Positions 1-8,698 of a stretch of 40,585 nucleotides of DNA are shown piece after piece. The notes below the pieces were generated by a model that was given only the letters and a program-made list of their open reading frames with translations, was not told the DNA's origin and did not search any database. The translations under genes and the position numbers were made by a program. Within the stretch, counting starts at the first letter, position 1. Each line of letters starts with the position of its first letter. Origin of the DNA: Polaromonas sp. YR568 (GTDB lineage: Bacteria; Pseudomonadota; Gammaproteobacteria; Burkholderiales; Burkholderiaceae_C); contig CAMCUN010000033.1 in assembly GCA_945878995.1 (NCBI GenBank), positions 1-40,585 on the forward strand, given 5' to 3'.

Positions 1-2
1 TC

Positions 3-1349
3 ACTGGCGTGGGCAACACCTTTGCCAGCACCGTCAACGGCGGGCAGACCCTGTCGGTCATCGACAGCGGCACCACCACCTTCGGCGGTGCCGTGGGCGG
101 CACCACCGCGCTGACCAGCTTGACCACCAGCGCGGGCGGTGTCACCGCCCTCAACGGCGGCGCGGTCACCACCACCGGTGCGCAAACCTACAACGACGCC
201 GTCACCATCGGTACGCTCAACGCCAGCTTGGCCACGACGAACTCAGCAGTGCAGTTTGCGAACACCACGACACTGGCCAAAGACCTGAGCGTCTCCACCG
301 GCAACGGCGCGGTGACCTTCACGGGTGCGGTGAACGGCCCGGCCAACCTGGCGGTCAACAGCACGGGCACCACCACCTTCGGCGCTGCCGTGGGCGGCAC
401 CACCGCGCTGGCCAGCTTGACCACCAACGCGGGCGGTGTCACCGCCCTCAACGGCGGGGCGGTCACCACCACGGGCGCGCAGACTTACAGCGACCAAATG
501 ACGTTGGGTGCAAACAGCACTTTGACCAGTCTGAATGGTGGGGATGTGGTGATCAATGGCGCTGTAGACGGCAGCTTTAGTTTGCTCGTCAACACCAGTG
601 GTGCTTCGATCTTTAATGGCGCGATTGGCTTTAAAACGCCTTTGCTCAGTTTGGCCACCGATGCACCTGGGTCTGTGTCCCTGAGCGGCGGCTCTGTTCA
701 GACCACTGGAGCCCAAACATACAACGAGATCATGACCTTGGGTGCAGATACCACGCTGACCAGCCTCAGTGGGGGAGGCATCACCTTTGGACGAACCCTT
801 GACGGCGCTTACTCACTCATCGTCAATACCTCTGGTGCCACAACTTTTGCTGGCTTGGTGGGCGGGCGCATACCCCTGAGAAGCGTCACGACCGACGCAC
901 CTGGCACCGTTGTATTGAGTGGCGGAGGAATCAAAACAACAGGAGCTCAAACCCTGAATGAATTGATCGACATTCAAACCTTTAAAATCGCATTACCCAT
1001 CGCCAGTGCTTCGCCGAGCAGCACAGCAGCAGATACAAGGTCTCCTGCAAATATATCGATCTCCAACAACGATAGGAAGGCGGAGCAGTATCCGATTGGT
1101 GCATTGCAAGTGGTCAACCTCAATGCGTCGCCAGAGTCACAATCCACCAACACGACTGCGGTTCGGCAAATTTCCGAAGCTGTCGTGGATCAGGCAGTCA
1201 ACCAAATTGCAACCACAGGCAAATCTACGATGATGACACATTTGGTTGTTGTTGAAGGTGGCGTCCGAATAAGCGAAGGCGTTGCATTGTCTACAGCCGG
1301 GGGACGACCCGCCAATCCGCCCAAGAAAAAAGAAAGCAATCCTCAGTGA
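3..1349 (+). CDS. C-terminal part of a large repeat-containing secreted adhesin (5' end outside window)
   Basis: The frame is open to the left edge, so this is the 3' end of a longer gene. About 448 residues are visible. The protein is built of Ser/Thr/Gly/Ala-rich repeats, each ending in a block like GGAVTTTGAQTY. Counting from the GTG at 9, these blocks end near residues 61, 160, 238 and 316, so the period is about 78-99 residues. Such repeats are typical of beta-helical filamentous-haemagglutinin-type exoproteins. After residue 320 the repeats stop. A non-repetitive tail follows that ends in a lysine-rich PPKKKESNPQ. No autotransporter beta-barrel is visible, which fits two-partner secretion or another route better than type V autotransport (inference). 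The first two repeats are nearly identical in DNA and GC-rich. The later ones have diverged and use a less GC-biased codon set. Function in adhesion or biofilm is inferred from the class only. Confidence 0.7.
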   Translation, partial: TGVGNTFASTVNGGQTLSVIDSGTTTFGGAVGGTTALTSLTTSAGGVTALNGGAVTTTGAQTYNDAVTIGTLNASLATTNSAVQFANTTTLAKDLSVSTGNGAVTFTGAVNGPANLAVNSTGTTTFGAAVGGTTALASLTTNAGGVTALNGGAVTTTGAQTYSDQMTLGANSTLTSLNGGDVVINGAVDGSFSLLVNTSGASIFNGAIGFKTPLLSLATDAPGSVSLSGGSVQTTGAQTYNEIMTLGADTTLTSLSGGGITFGRTLDGAYSLIVNTSGATTFAGLVGGRIPLRSVTTDAPGTVVLSGGGIKTTGAQTLNELIDIQTFKIALPIASASPSSTAADTRSPANISISNNDRKAEQYPIGALQVVNLNASPESQSTNTTAVRQISEAVVDQAVNQIATTGKSTMMTHLVVVEGGVRISEGVALSTAGGRPANPPKKKESNPQ

Positions 1350-1618
1350 TTTAAATCGCACGGGCTTGGCACTGTGGATGCCGTGGGCGCCGGTCTTGGC
1401 TGATGGAGGCTGGCACTGCTTGGCAGGGCCTGGCCAGCCACAGCAAGGCGGGCCCCAGGGTACACGCAGTCAATGGGGGATCAGACGCAGCAGTGGGCGC
1501 AAATGCATGGTGGCGTCTAGAAACAAGCCACCAGCTTCAAGCCCCAGGCTGTCCATCAGCCAATGACGTCAACTCTTGGGGGCAAAGACCCTGGCTGTGC
1601 CCTGCCCCCCGCTCAAGC

Positions 1619-3928
1619 TCAGCGCTTGGCTTTGGTGCCCGCCCGGGGCGGCAAGCCCGTGTGCTGCGTGAGCAAGCGCCCGCGCACCGGCGAGTTGGGC
1701 TTGGCGCCGGGGGTGGCCACGGTGGAGTTTTTGCGGCGCGCGCTTTGGTAGTTTCCGTCGGCCAGGGGCTGAAAGGTCGGGATCAGGTGGTGCTTGCCGT
1801 TGCCAATGAGGTCGGCCCGGCCCATGGCCTTGAGGGCCTCGCGCAATAGCGGCCAGTTGTTGGCGTCGTGGTAGCGCAAAAAGGCCTTGTGCAAGCGCCT
1901 GCGCTTGTCGCCGCGCACGATGTCCACGCTCTCGCTGCTGCGCGTGACCTTGCGCAGCGGGTTGCGATTGGTGTGGTACATGGCCGTGGCGGTGGCCATG
2001 GGTGAGGGGTAAAAAGTTTGCACCTGGTCGGCCCGGAAGCCGTTTTTCTTGAGCCAGACGGCCAGGTTCATCATGTCTTCGTCGCTGGTGCCGGGGTGGG
2101 CCGCGATGAAGTAGGGAATGAGGTATTGCTTTTTGCCCGCCTCGGCCGAGTACTTGTCAAACATCTGCTTGAACTTGTCGTAGCTGCCTATGCCCGGCTT
2201 CATCATTTTGGAGAGCGGGCCGCCCTCGGTGTGCTCGGGCGCAATCTTCAGGTACCCGCCCACATGGTGGGTGACCAGCTCTTTGACGTATTCCGGGCTT
2301 TGCACGGCCAGGTCGTAGCGCAGGCCAGAGCCAATGAGAATTTTTTTGATGCCCTTCAAGCTGCGCGCCCGGCGGTACATCTGGATCAGCGAGGAGTGGT
2401 CGGTGTTGAGGTTGGAGCAAATGCCCGGGTAGACGCAGCTGGGCTTGCGGCAGGCGGCCTCAATCTCAGGCGACTTGCAGCCTATGCGGTACATGTTGGC
2501 GGTGGGCCCGCCCAAATCGGAGATGGTGCCGGTGAAACCCTTGACCTTGTCGCGGATGGCCTCGATCTCGCGGATCACAGAGTCCTCGGAGCGGCTTTGG
2601 ATGATGCGGCCCTCGTGCTCGGTGATGGAGCAAAAGGTGCAGCCGCCAAAGCAGCCGCGCATGATGTTCACGCTAAAGCGAATCATCTCCCAGGCCGGGA
2701 TTTTGGTGCCGTGGTCGTGGCTGCCGTTTTCGTCGGCGTAAACCGGGTGCGGCTCGCGGGCGTAAGGCAGGTCAAACACATGGTCCATCTCAGCGGTGGT
2801 CAGCGGGATGGGCGGCGCGGTGATCCAGACGTCGCGCGCGGTCACGCCCTCGCCATGGGCTTGCACCAGGGCGCGGGCATTGCCGGGGTTGGTTTCCAGG
2901 TGCAACACGCGGTTGGCGTGGGCATACAGCACGGCGTCGCTTTTGACCTGCTCGTAGCTGGGCAGGCGAATGACGCTGCGCTCGCGCGGCGGCGCTTTGA
3001 GCTTGCCAGCCAGGGCCGGGTTGGGCACAAACACCAGGGGCTTGACCTTGCCGTTTTCAGCGCTGGCCACGGCCTCGGCCTCGTCTTCGCGGGCGCAGGT
3101 GGCGCCTTGGGCCCGCGCTTGGTCGGAGATCATGAGGTAGGGGTTGACATGCGCGTCCACGCGGCCAGGGGCGTCCACGCTGGTGGAGTCGATCTCCAAC
3201 CAGCCTTCGGCCGTGGGGTCGCCGCTGCGGCGCAAAAAGGCCGTGCCACGCACGTCGGTGATTTGCTCAATGGGCTCGCGCGCGGCTAGGCGGTGGGCAA
3301 TTTCAACAATGGCGCGCTCGGCGTTGCCATACAGCAGCAGGTCGCACTTGGCGTCAATCACGATGCTGCGGCGCACCTTGTCAGACCAGTAGTCGTAGTG
3401 CGCGATGCGCCTGAGCGAGCCTTCAATGCCGCCCATGACAATGGGCACGTCTTTGAAGGCCTCGCGGCAGCGCTGCGCGTAGACCAGCGCGGCGCGGTCG
3501 GGCCGGCGCCCGGCCTGCCCGCCAGCGGTGTAGGCGTCGTCGCTGCGGATTTTTCGGTCTGCCGTGTGGCGGTTGATCATGGAGTCCATGGTCCCGGCGG
3601 TCACACCGTAGAACAAGTTGGGCTTGCCCAGGGCTTTGAAGGGCTCGGCCGACTGCCAGTCAGGCTGGGCAATGATGCCCACCCGAAAACCCTGGTCTTC
3701 GAGCATGCGGCCGATCACGGCCATGCCAAAGCTGGGGTGGTCCACATAGGCGTCGCCGGTGACGATGATGATGTCGCAGCTGTCCCAGCCCAGGCGCTGC
3801 ATTTCCTCCCGGCTCATGGGCAAAAAAGGCGCGGTGCCAAAGCGCTGCGCCCAGTACTTGCGGTAGCTGGTCAGCGGCTTGGCTTGGCGGGGAAAAAAGG
3901 AGACATCGGCAAACGCGGTCATGGTCAT
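1619..3928 (-). CDS. ygiQ: YgiQ family radical SAM protein
   Basis: This 769-residue protein fits the UPF0313/YgiQ family in length and content. The N-terminus ([20 protein letters not shown]), a cobalamin-binding-like segment ([20 protein letters not shown]) and the radical SAM cysteine motif CFGGCTFC near residue 420 are all visible. The motif binds a [4Fe-4S] cluster that cleaves S-adenosylmethionine. The physiological substrate of YgiQ is not established. The C-terminus is basic and low in complexity ([20 protein letters not shown]). ATG codons lie at 3928 and 3922. Neither has a clear Shine-Dalgarno sequence, and a TAAAAT -10-like box lies at 3949-3944. The gene stands alone on the minus strand between the adhesin and the cox locus. 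Confidence 0.93.
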   Translation of the reverse strand: MTMTAFADVSFFPRQAKPLTSYRKYWAQRFGTAPFLPMSREEMQRLGWDSCDIIIVTGDAYVDHPSFGMAVIGRMLEDQGFRVGIIAQPDWQSAEPFKALGKPNLFYGVTAGTMDSMINRHTADRKIRSDDAYTAGGQAGRRPDRAALVYAQRCREAFKDVPIVMGGIEGSLRRIAHYDYWSDKVRRSIVIDAKCDLLLYGNAERAIVEIAHRLAAREPIEQITDVRGTAFLRRSGDPTAEGWLEIDSTSVDAPGRVDAHVNPYLMISDQARAQGATCAREDEAEAVASAENGKVKPLVFVPNPALAGKLKAPPRERSVIRLPSYEQVKSDAVLYAHANRVLHLETNPGNARALVQAHGEGVTARDVWITAPPIPLTTAEMDHVFDLPYAREPHPVYADENGSHDHGTKIPAWEMIRFSVNIMRGCFGGCTFCSITEHEGRIIQSRSEDSVIREIEAIRDKVKGFTGTISDLGGPTANMYRIGCKSPEIEAACRKPSCVYPGICSNLNTDHSSLIQMYRRARSLKGIKKILIGSGLRYDLAVQSPEYVKELVTHHVGGYLKIAPEHTEGGPLSKMMKPGIGSYDKFKQMFDKYSAEAGKKQYLIPYFIAAHPGTSDEDMMNLAVWLKKNGFRADQVQTFYPSPMATATAMYHTNRNPLRKVTRSSESVDIVRGDKRRRLHKAFLRYHDANNWPLLREALKAMGRADLIGNGKHHLIPTFQPLADGNYQSARRKNSTVATPGAKPNSPVRGRLLTQHTGLPPRAGTKAKR

Positions 3929-4080
3929 TCCAGGGAAAAGGCGATTTTAGGCGCCTCCCCGGCTTTTCTGGCCCGTCCCTGCCTCAAGCCCCCAGCCAGA
4001 GCTTCTAAAACGGAACCGCCGAAATTCCATCACTCCAAAAATCCAGTCCGGCCCGATGCGTGTACTGGTCAATCATTTTG

Positions 4081-4119
4081 CCGCCGCTGTTGAACGTGCA
4101 GTGCCCGTTCAACAGGCGG
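4081..4119. repeat. Interrupted inverted repeat (hairpin)
   Basis: TGTTGAACG at 4088-4096 is exactly complementary to CGTTCAACA at 4106-4114, with a 9-nt loop. After a two-base bulge the stem continues with CCGCC (4081-4085) against GGCGG (4115-4119). There is no T-tract on either side, so it is not a standard terminator. It may be a structured RNA element or a remnant of a small repeat. It lies about 170 bp upstream of ygiQ. Confidence 0.5.
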
Positions 4120-4423
4120 TGCCCGCAGGCGCGGCGTCAAACGCTGTCAAACCCGCGCGCAGGAAAGGCGCCGCTTCAAGCACGGTCACGCAGCCATGGC
4201 GCGGCTGTGATCGGTGGGCATCTGCTCCACTCTTGAATCAAGGGCATGGCCCAGCTCTGCGCACTGGGGGGTCACTGCCTTGTCCTGCGCCAGCTTGAAC
4301 CTGCGACCACAGCGAAGCTGCCGCAAGGGCCGCAAGGCAGGCCGAACGAGGGCGGCGACGGCGGGCGAGAGCGGCAAAAAATTTAGGTCTAAAGTGGCCT
4401 CTTGAAATCACTTTTTAAGACTC

Positions 4424-4438
4424 CAGCGCCTGGCGCTG
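4424..4438 (-). terminator. Possible terminator of the cox accessory operon
   Basis: CAGCGCC-T-GGCGCTG forms a 15-bp palindrome 17 bp past the xdhC stop codon, in the direction of minus-strand transcription. It is followed by a weak tract (TCTTAAAAAG). It is placed as a terminator would be, but the U-tract is poor. Confidence 0.35.
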
Positions 4439-4455
4439 TCGTCAGCCCAGGGCTT

Positions 4456-5580
4456 TTAATGGGCGAGCAGGCCGCTTGGGCGCACGCCGCAGACCAGTTC
4501 GCCCGGCTCGTTGTGGACCACGGCACGCTCGTTTTTGGCGTGCGCCACTTCCAGGTCGCGGGGCAAGACCACGCCATTTTTCACGGCCAAGACCTCGGCC
4601 ATGACACTGACAGCAATTTCAGCCGGCGTTTTGCTGCCAATGTAAATGCCTATGGGGCCGCGCAGCCGGGCCAGTTGGGCGGGCGTCATGCCAAAGTGCT
4701 CCAGCATGCGCTGGTGGCGCGCGTCGTTGTTGCGGCGCGAACCTATGGCGCCCACGTAAAAAGCCTCGGTGGCCAGGGCTTCCAGCAAGGCCAGGTCGTC
4801 GAGCTTGGGGTCGTGCGTCAAAGCAATCACGCAGCTGCGCCTGTCTGGCCTGAAGGAAGCCACCACGTCGTCGGGCATCTCGCGAGTGAGTGTGACACCG
4901 GCCACTTGCCAGGCGCCGCTGTATTCTTCACGCGGGTCGCACACGGTGACGGCAAAGCCACTGAAGAGCGCCATGGTGGCCAGGTACTCGGTGAGCTGGC
5001 CCGCGCCTATGAGCAGCATGCGGTACTCAGGGCCAAAGGTGTTGATGAGCTCGCCCTCGTTGATGAGCAACTCGGCCGGGCTGCTGGCGGCCTGGAGTTG
5101 AACCGCACCATCACTCAGGCGCACGTGGCGCTGCATGAGCTGGCCCACTTCCAGCCCTTGCACCAGCTGCTGCAACTGCTCGGCGGCCGGGTCGTACTCC
5201 AGCAGCAGCTCCAGCGTGCCGCCACAGGGCAGGCCAAAGCGGTGGGCCTCGTCGGCGGTGACGCCGTATTTGACAAAACCCGGTGCACCAGAGGGAATGG
5301 CGCGCAGGCCAGGCACAGCGCTGGCGGCGCTTTCAACTGGCGTTTCAGCCGGGGCACTGGCCTGCGCATAAGCGCGGGTGTGCTGGTAAATCAAGTCGTC
5401 CTCGATGCAGCCGCCAGACACAGAGCCCACCACGGTGCCGTCTTCGCACAAGGCCATGATGGAGCCCACAGGCCGGGGCGAGGAGCCCCAGGTGCGCACG
5501 ACCGTGGCCAGCAGCGCACGGCGGCCGGCCAAGCGCCAGTCGCGCAAGGTGCGCAAGACCATGACATCGAGGTTTTCCAT
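4456..5580 (-). CDS. XdhC/CoxF family molybdoenzyme maturation protein
   Basis: The protein has 374 residues from the ATG at 5580. A longer frame exists upstream, but its extra residues are a shadow of the preceding gene. The N-terminal XdhC/CoxI domain has WGSSPRPVGSIMA and GSVSGGCIEDDL. A C-terminal Rossmann-like domain begins at LLIGAGQLTEYLATMA, and a conserved VGAIGSRRN segment follows. Family members bind molybdenum cofactor and help sulfurate and insert it into Mo hydroxylases of the xanthine dehydrogenase/CODH type. It starts 13 bp after the coxG stop, with an AAGGG-type ribosome-binding site inside the end of coxG. It is the last gene of the coxDEG run, which suggests it matures the CoxSLM enzyme. 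CoxF/CoxI-type naming is uncertain. Confidence 0.88.
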   Translation of the reverse strand: MENLDVMVLRTLRDWRLAGRRALLATVVRTWGSSPRPVGSIMALCEDGTVVGSVSGGCIEDDLIYQHTRAYAQASAPAETPVESAASAVPGLRAIPSGAPGFVKYGVTADEAHRFGLPCGGTLELLLEYDPAAEQLQQLVQGLEVGQLMQRHVRLSDGAVQLQAASSPAELLINEGELINTFGPEYRMLLIGAGQLTEYLATMALFSGFAVTVCDPREEYSGAWQVAGVTLTREMPDDVVASFRPDRRSCVIALTHDPKLDDLALLEALATEAFYVGAIGSRRNNDARHQRMLEHFGMTPAQLARLRGPIGIYIGSKTPAEIAVSVMAEVLAVKNGVVLPRDLEVAHAKNERAVVHNEPGELVCGVRPSGLLAH

Positions 5581-5593
5581 GTGCCAGGGCCCT

Positions 5594-6175
5594 TCAGTGC
5601 GCCAGCCAGAGCACGGCGAGCATGAGTGCCCCGCCCACGCCGGCCAACAACAAGGATGGCACAAACACGGCAGGCGCGGCCACAGTGGGGCTGGCTGCAG
5701 GGACTGAGCCCGGGGCTGCCTCAAAGGCGCTGTAGCGGCGCTGCATCTCGTCGTCAAAGCGGCGGAAAAAGTCTTCGGCCAGGGAGCGGGCAGCGCCGTC
5801 GATCAGGCGCTGACCGAGCTGGGCCACCTTGCCGCCCACCGAAGCCTGCACGGTGTAGGCCAAGGTGCAGCCGGTGGGCGTGGGCGTGAGCTGCACCTGG
5901 GCGTGGCCTTTGCCAAAACCGGCCGGGCCGCCTTGGCCTTCAAACAAAATGCGGTAGCTGTGCGGGGGGACGATGTCGGTCAGCGTGATTTGGCCCTTGA
6001 ATTTGGCCGACACCGGGCCAATGCGCAAGGCCATGCCAATGGCGTACTGGTTCTCGCCCGTGGCCAGCACGCTGTCGCAGCCGGGAATGCAGGCTTTGAG
6101 CACCTCGGGGTCGTTCAGGCTGTCCCAGGCCTGCTGTTGGCTGACGGCCAGTTCTCGGGTGGCTTGCATGTCCAT
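5594..6175 (-). CDS. coxG: CoxG family SRPBCC protein with C-terminal membrane anchor
   Basis: This is a 193-residue protein. Residues 1-150 match the CoxG (CO dehydrogenase subunit G) SRPBCC fold: an N-terminal MDMQATRELAVSQQQAWDSL, then LKACIPGCDSV, and later a GGKVAQLGQRLIDGAA segment. A proline/alanine linker follows, and then a single hydrophobic helix (VFVPSLLLAGVGGALMLAVL) at the C-terminus. In characterised form I systems CoxG recruits CO dehydrogenase to the inner face of the cytoplasmic membrane. The visible C-terminal anchor agrees with such a role, although the partner here is a form II-type enzyme. It lies 85 bp after coxE and 13 bp before xdhC. Confidence 0.87.
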   Translation of the reverse strand: MDMQATRELAVSQQQAWDSLNDPEVLKACIPGCDSVLATGENQYAIGMALRIGPVSAKFKGQITLTDIVPPHSYRILFEGQGGPAGFGKGHAQVQLTPTPTGCTLAYTVQASVGGKVAQLGQRLIDGAARSLAEDFFRRFDDEMQRRYSAFEAAPGSVPAASPTVAAPAVFVPSLLLAGVGGALMLAVLWLAH

Positions 6176-6260
6176 GGCGTGTGGTCTTTCTTTTTAAAGT
6201 CGCGGGTGTCTGGAGCTCAGACTTTTTTCAATTGTGCAGCAGACCGAAGCGGCTGGCACA

Positions 6261-7448
6261 TCAGGCCTTGATGAGCTTTGCCAAACTTTGTGCCAAGTCT
6301 TGCAGCTCGCAGAGGTTGTGCACGGCCAGCATGCCATGGGCCTGGCGGTGCAACACGGCCGCGCCGCGCGCCAGCGGCGCGTAGCCCTCAAAGCGCAGCA
6401 GGGGGTTGAGCCAGAGCAAGCGCCGGCTGTGCAGCCTGAGCCACTGGAGCTCGGCGGCCAAATTTTGCGGCTCGCCCGTGTCCAGGCCGTCGGTGATCAT
6501 CAGCACCACGCTGCGCCGCCCCACCAGCTGACGGCCATGGCGCTTTCTGAGCTGCGCCACCGAGGCGCCCAAACGCGTGCCGCCTGCAAAGTCGGCCACC
6601 AGGGCGTTGGCGCTGGCCAGCATGGCGTCGGTGTCGGCCAGCTTGAAGGCGGGGGCCAAGTCGGTCAGGTTCATGCCAAAGGCAAACACCTGGCGCTGGC
6701 GGTGCTGGCGGGTGGCGGCATGCAAAAAAGCCAGCAGCAAGCGGGCATAGCGCTCCATGGAGCCCGAGACATCGACCAGCACCACCAGCGGCAGCGGCTG
6801 GCGCCTGCGGGCCAGCCGGGGCAGCTCCATGAGCTCGCCGCCGCTGCGGGCGGCGCGCTGCATCACGCCGGGCCAGTGCGGCCTGCCGCCGCGCAGCCCG
6901 GCCTGCAGGCGGCGGGAAGGCACTTCAGGCAGTTGCAAGGGAATCTCGCGGGCCAGCCGCTCCACCAGGCGGTATTCGTCGGCCGACAAGGTGTTGAAGT
7001 CGGCGTGCCGCAAGCGCTGCAGGTCGCTGGCGGTCATGCGGGCGTCAAACTCAAACTCGCGCTCGGCGGGCTTGGGGGCCCGCGCCGGGCCTGGCGGACG
7101 GGCGGGCTGGAGGGCGTCGCGCACGCGGGCGCGTTTGGTGTCGGGCTCGGCGCTGCCCTCGGCCGTGGGCAGCATTTGCGCCAGCAGCTTGTTGGCCATT
7201 TGCGGGTCGCGAAAGTAAAGCTCGAAAAGCTCGCGAAAAACCGCTCGGTCTTGCTCACGGCAAACCAGCACAGTCTCCAAAGCAGCTGACAGGTCTTGCC
7301 GCTGGCTCAGGTCGATCAAACCCGCGGCCTGTTGGGCCAAGGCCATGCGGGAGGCGTCCACCGGCAAACCTGCGCGTCGCAAGGTGCGGCCAAAACCCAC
7401 CAAGTTCGCGGCCAGCCGGCCACGGCGCGCATCACCCAGGGTCGCCAT
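6261..7448 (-). CDS. coxE: CoxE-like VWA domain protein
   Basis: This 395-residue protein has a C-terminal von Willebrand A domain with the metal-ion-dependent adhesion motif DVSGSM near residue 227 (LVVLVDVSGSMERYARLLLA). The N-terminal half has an ELYFRDPQMANKLL segment and the helical composition usual for CoxE. CoxE works with the AAA+ ATPase CoxD to assemble the metal centre of the Mo hydroxylase in form I CODH systems. It begins 24 bp after the coxD stop, so the two are probably translated from one transcript. The middle (residues 85-115) is Pro/Arg-rich and is likely a linker. Confidence 0.88.
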   Translation of the reverse strand: MATLGDARRGRLAANLVGFGRTLRRAGLPVDASRMALAQQAAGLIDLSQRQDLSAALETVLVCREQDRAVFRELFELYFRDPQMANKLLAQMLPTAEGSAEPDTKRARVRDALQPARPPGPARAPKPAEREFEFDARMTASDLQRLRHADFNTLSADEYRLVERLAREIPLQLPEVPSRRLQAGLRGGRPHWPGVMQRAARSGGELMELPRLARRRQPLPLVVLVDVSGSMERYARLLLAFLHAATRQHRQRQVFAFGMNLTDLAPAFKLADTDAMLASANALVADFAGGTRLGASVAQLRKRHGRQLVGRRSVVLMITDGLDTGEPQNLAAELQWLRLHSRRLLWLNPLLRFEGYAPLARGAAVLHRQAHGMLAVHNLCELQDLAQSLAKLIKA

Positions 7449-7472
7449 GCGGGGCTCAGCGCGGCAGGCCGC

Positions 7473-8378
7473 TCACGCCGACTCCTCGGTATTGAGGATT
7501 TGGCGGGCCAACTCAGAGGTGAGCGCGGCCACATCGTCGCGCTGCTTGAAGATGATGCCGGCGGTGTCGGCCACCACTTCGGGGTCCAGCGACAAGGTGT
7601 CCAGGGCCACCAGGGCCTTGGCCCACTCGACGCTTTCGGCAATGCCGGGGGCGCGCTGAAAGCCGTCCCTGAAGGGGGCTTGGCGGAGCTGGCCCAAAAA
7701 GCGGGACACCTGTTCGGTGAGCTGTTGGCTGGCACCGGGCACTTGGGCGCGCACGATGGCCAGTTCACGCTCGCGCTCTGGGTAGTCTAGCCAGTGGTAG
7801 AGGCAACGGCGTTTGACGGCGTCGTGCAGCTCGCGGGTGCGGTTGCTGGTGAGTATGGTCACCGGCGTGGCTTCGGCGCGTATGGTGCCGAGCTCGGGGA
7901 TGCTGACCTGGTACTCACCCAAGTACTCGAGCAAAAAGGCCTCAAAGGGCTCGTCCGCACGGTCGACTTCGTCGATCAGCAGCACGGCGCCGGGGGCGGG
8001 GGTCTGCAGGGCTTGCAACAGGGGCCGGCGTATGAGGTAGCGGCCAGCATAAACCTCGCGCTCCACGTCACTGACTTCGCCCCGGCCTTCAGCGGCGCGC
8101 ATGTGGAGAAGTTGGGCGGCGTAGTTCCATTCGTACAAGGCCTCGCGCTGCTCCATGCCGTCGTAGCACTGCAGGCGAATAAGGGCGCGGGAGAGTGCTG
8201 TAGACAAGGCTTTGGCCAACTCGGTTTTGCCCACGCCGGGCTCGCCTTCGAGCAGCAGGGGGCGGCCGAGTTTGAGGGACAAATACACTGCCGTGGCCAG
8301 GCGCCGGTCGGCAAAGTAGCCGACCTGCTGCAGGGCCTGGATGAGCGCGTCTACAGACTGAAAAGAGGTGGGGGTCAT
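7473..8378 (-). CDS. coxD: MoxR/CoxD-type AAA+ ATPase
   Basis: This 301-residue AAA+ protein has Walker A GEPGVGKT at residues 45-52, Walker B VLLIDEVDRAD near residue 131 and sensor 1 VTILTSNRTREL. It belongs to the MoxR/CoxD group. CoxD in Afipia (Oligotropha) carboxidovorans is needed to sulfurate the Mo centre and insert copper into CODH. It is paired with the VWA protein CoxE, the usual MoxR-VWA partnership. There is no good ribosome-binding site in front of the ATG at 8378. The 320-bp gap upstream suggests a separate promoter or processing from coxSLM. Confidence 0.9.
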   Translation of the reverse strand: MTPTSFQSVDALIQALQQVGYFADRRLATAVYLSLKLGRPLLLEGEPGVGKTELAKALSTALSRALIRLQCYDGMEQREALYEWNYAAQLLHMRAAEGRGEVSDVEREVYAGRYLIRRPLLQALQTPAPGAVLLIDEVDRADEPFEAFLLEYLGEYQVSIPELGTIRAEATPVTILTSNRTRELHDAVKRRCLYHWLDYPERERELAIVRAQVPGASQQLTEQVSRFLGQLRQAPFRDGFQRAPGIAESVEWAKALVALDTLSLDPEVVADTAGIIFKQRDDVAALTSELARQILNTEESA

Positions 8379-8508
8379 GCCTGGAAGGAGTGCGGGGCTT
8401 TTTGCAGTGAGTGCTGCTGTGGCAGCAGGGGAGGTGGCGCATGGCAGCGCAGCCGTCTTGAATCAACGAAAGACCGCAGGAGTGATGCGCTCGGTAGATT
8501 GTGGCGGC

Positions 8509-8582
8509 GAGCCAGTGGTGTGACCGGCCAGCTCATACTGCGGGGGTACACAGAAATCGCCGGCCGGTCACACCACTGGCTC
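8509..8582. repeat. Perfect 21-bp inverted repeat
   Basis: The left arm, 8509-8529, starts GAGCCAGTGGTG and ends ACCGGCC. The right arm, 8562-8582, is its exact reverse complement, and the loop is 32 nt. Each arm contains TGGTGTGACCGG or its complement, reminiscent of GntR-type half-sites. It could be a regulator binding region, a strong RNA hairpin separating coxSLM from coxDEG in the transcript, or a small non-autonomous element. No T-tract follows. Confidence 0.75.
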
Positions 8583-8668
8583 TTGGTCTTCGCTCTGGCA
8601 GCGCTGGGGAGCCATGCCAGATGTGTTTCACCATTCATGCCCTGGCTCTCAGGCTGCACACTGGCAGG

Positions 8669-8692
8669 GCTGGGGGAATGCCCCACGCCCTA
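8669..8692 (-). terminator. Possible hairpin after coxM
   Basis: Immediately after the coxM stop on the minus strand, GGGC(G)TGGGG pairs with CCCCA/GCCC around a 5-nt loop, with one bulged base. There is no U-tract, so it may act as an mRNA 3' stabiliser or pause rather than a terminator. Confidence 0.3.
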
Positions 8693-8698
8693 AAGCGC

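Larger units (their letters stand above)
3929..4455. other. Intergenic region without a recognisable gene
   Basis: This 527-bp gap separates ygiQ from the end of the cox locus. The short reading frames here (about 63 codons on either strand) look like nothing known and lack ribosome-binding sites. The ygiQ upstream region, an interrupted inverted repeat at 4081-4119 and a palindromic hairpin at 4424-4438 were found. The remainder (about 4120-4400) shows no structure I can name. A decayed gene is possible but not supported. Confidence 0.5.
8379..8698. other. Intergenic gap between coxM and coxD
   Basis: No gene is supported in these 320 bases. Short frames exist on both strands but encode the inverted repeat itself. 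The gap holds a perfect 21-bp inverted repeat (8509-8529/8562-8582) and a GC-rich hairpin next to the coxM stop (about 8670-8692). Confidence 0.6.

Noticed and set aside
2018..3289. 423-codon open frame antisense to ygiQ, and similar long frames antisense to coxL (10377-11921), xdhC (4402-5625) and polA
   Set aside because: High-GC genes produce long antisense frames. The products have Val/Gly/His/Ala-rich shadow composition, no domains and no ribosome-binding sites, and the opposite strand encodes clear proteins.
4089..4113. Integron attC site (GTTGAAC/GTTCAAC at the stem ends)
   Set aside because: The core sites are in the wrong order for attC (GTTRRRY first, RYYYAAC last), there is no L box spacing, and no integrase or cassette is nearby.
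4120..4400. Pseudogene between ygiQ and the cox locus
   Set aside because: Translations in all frames gave no recognisable family fragments.
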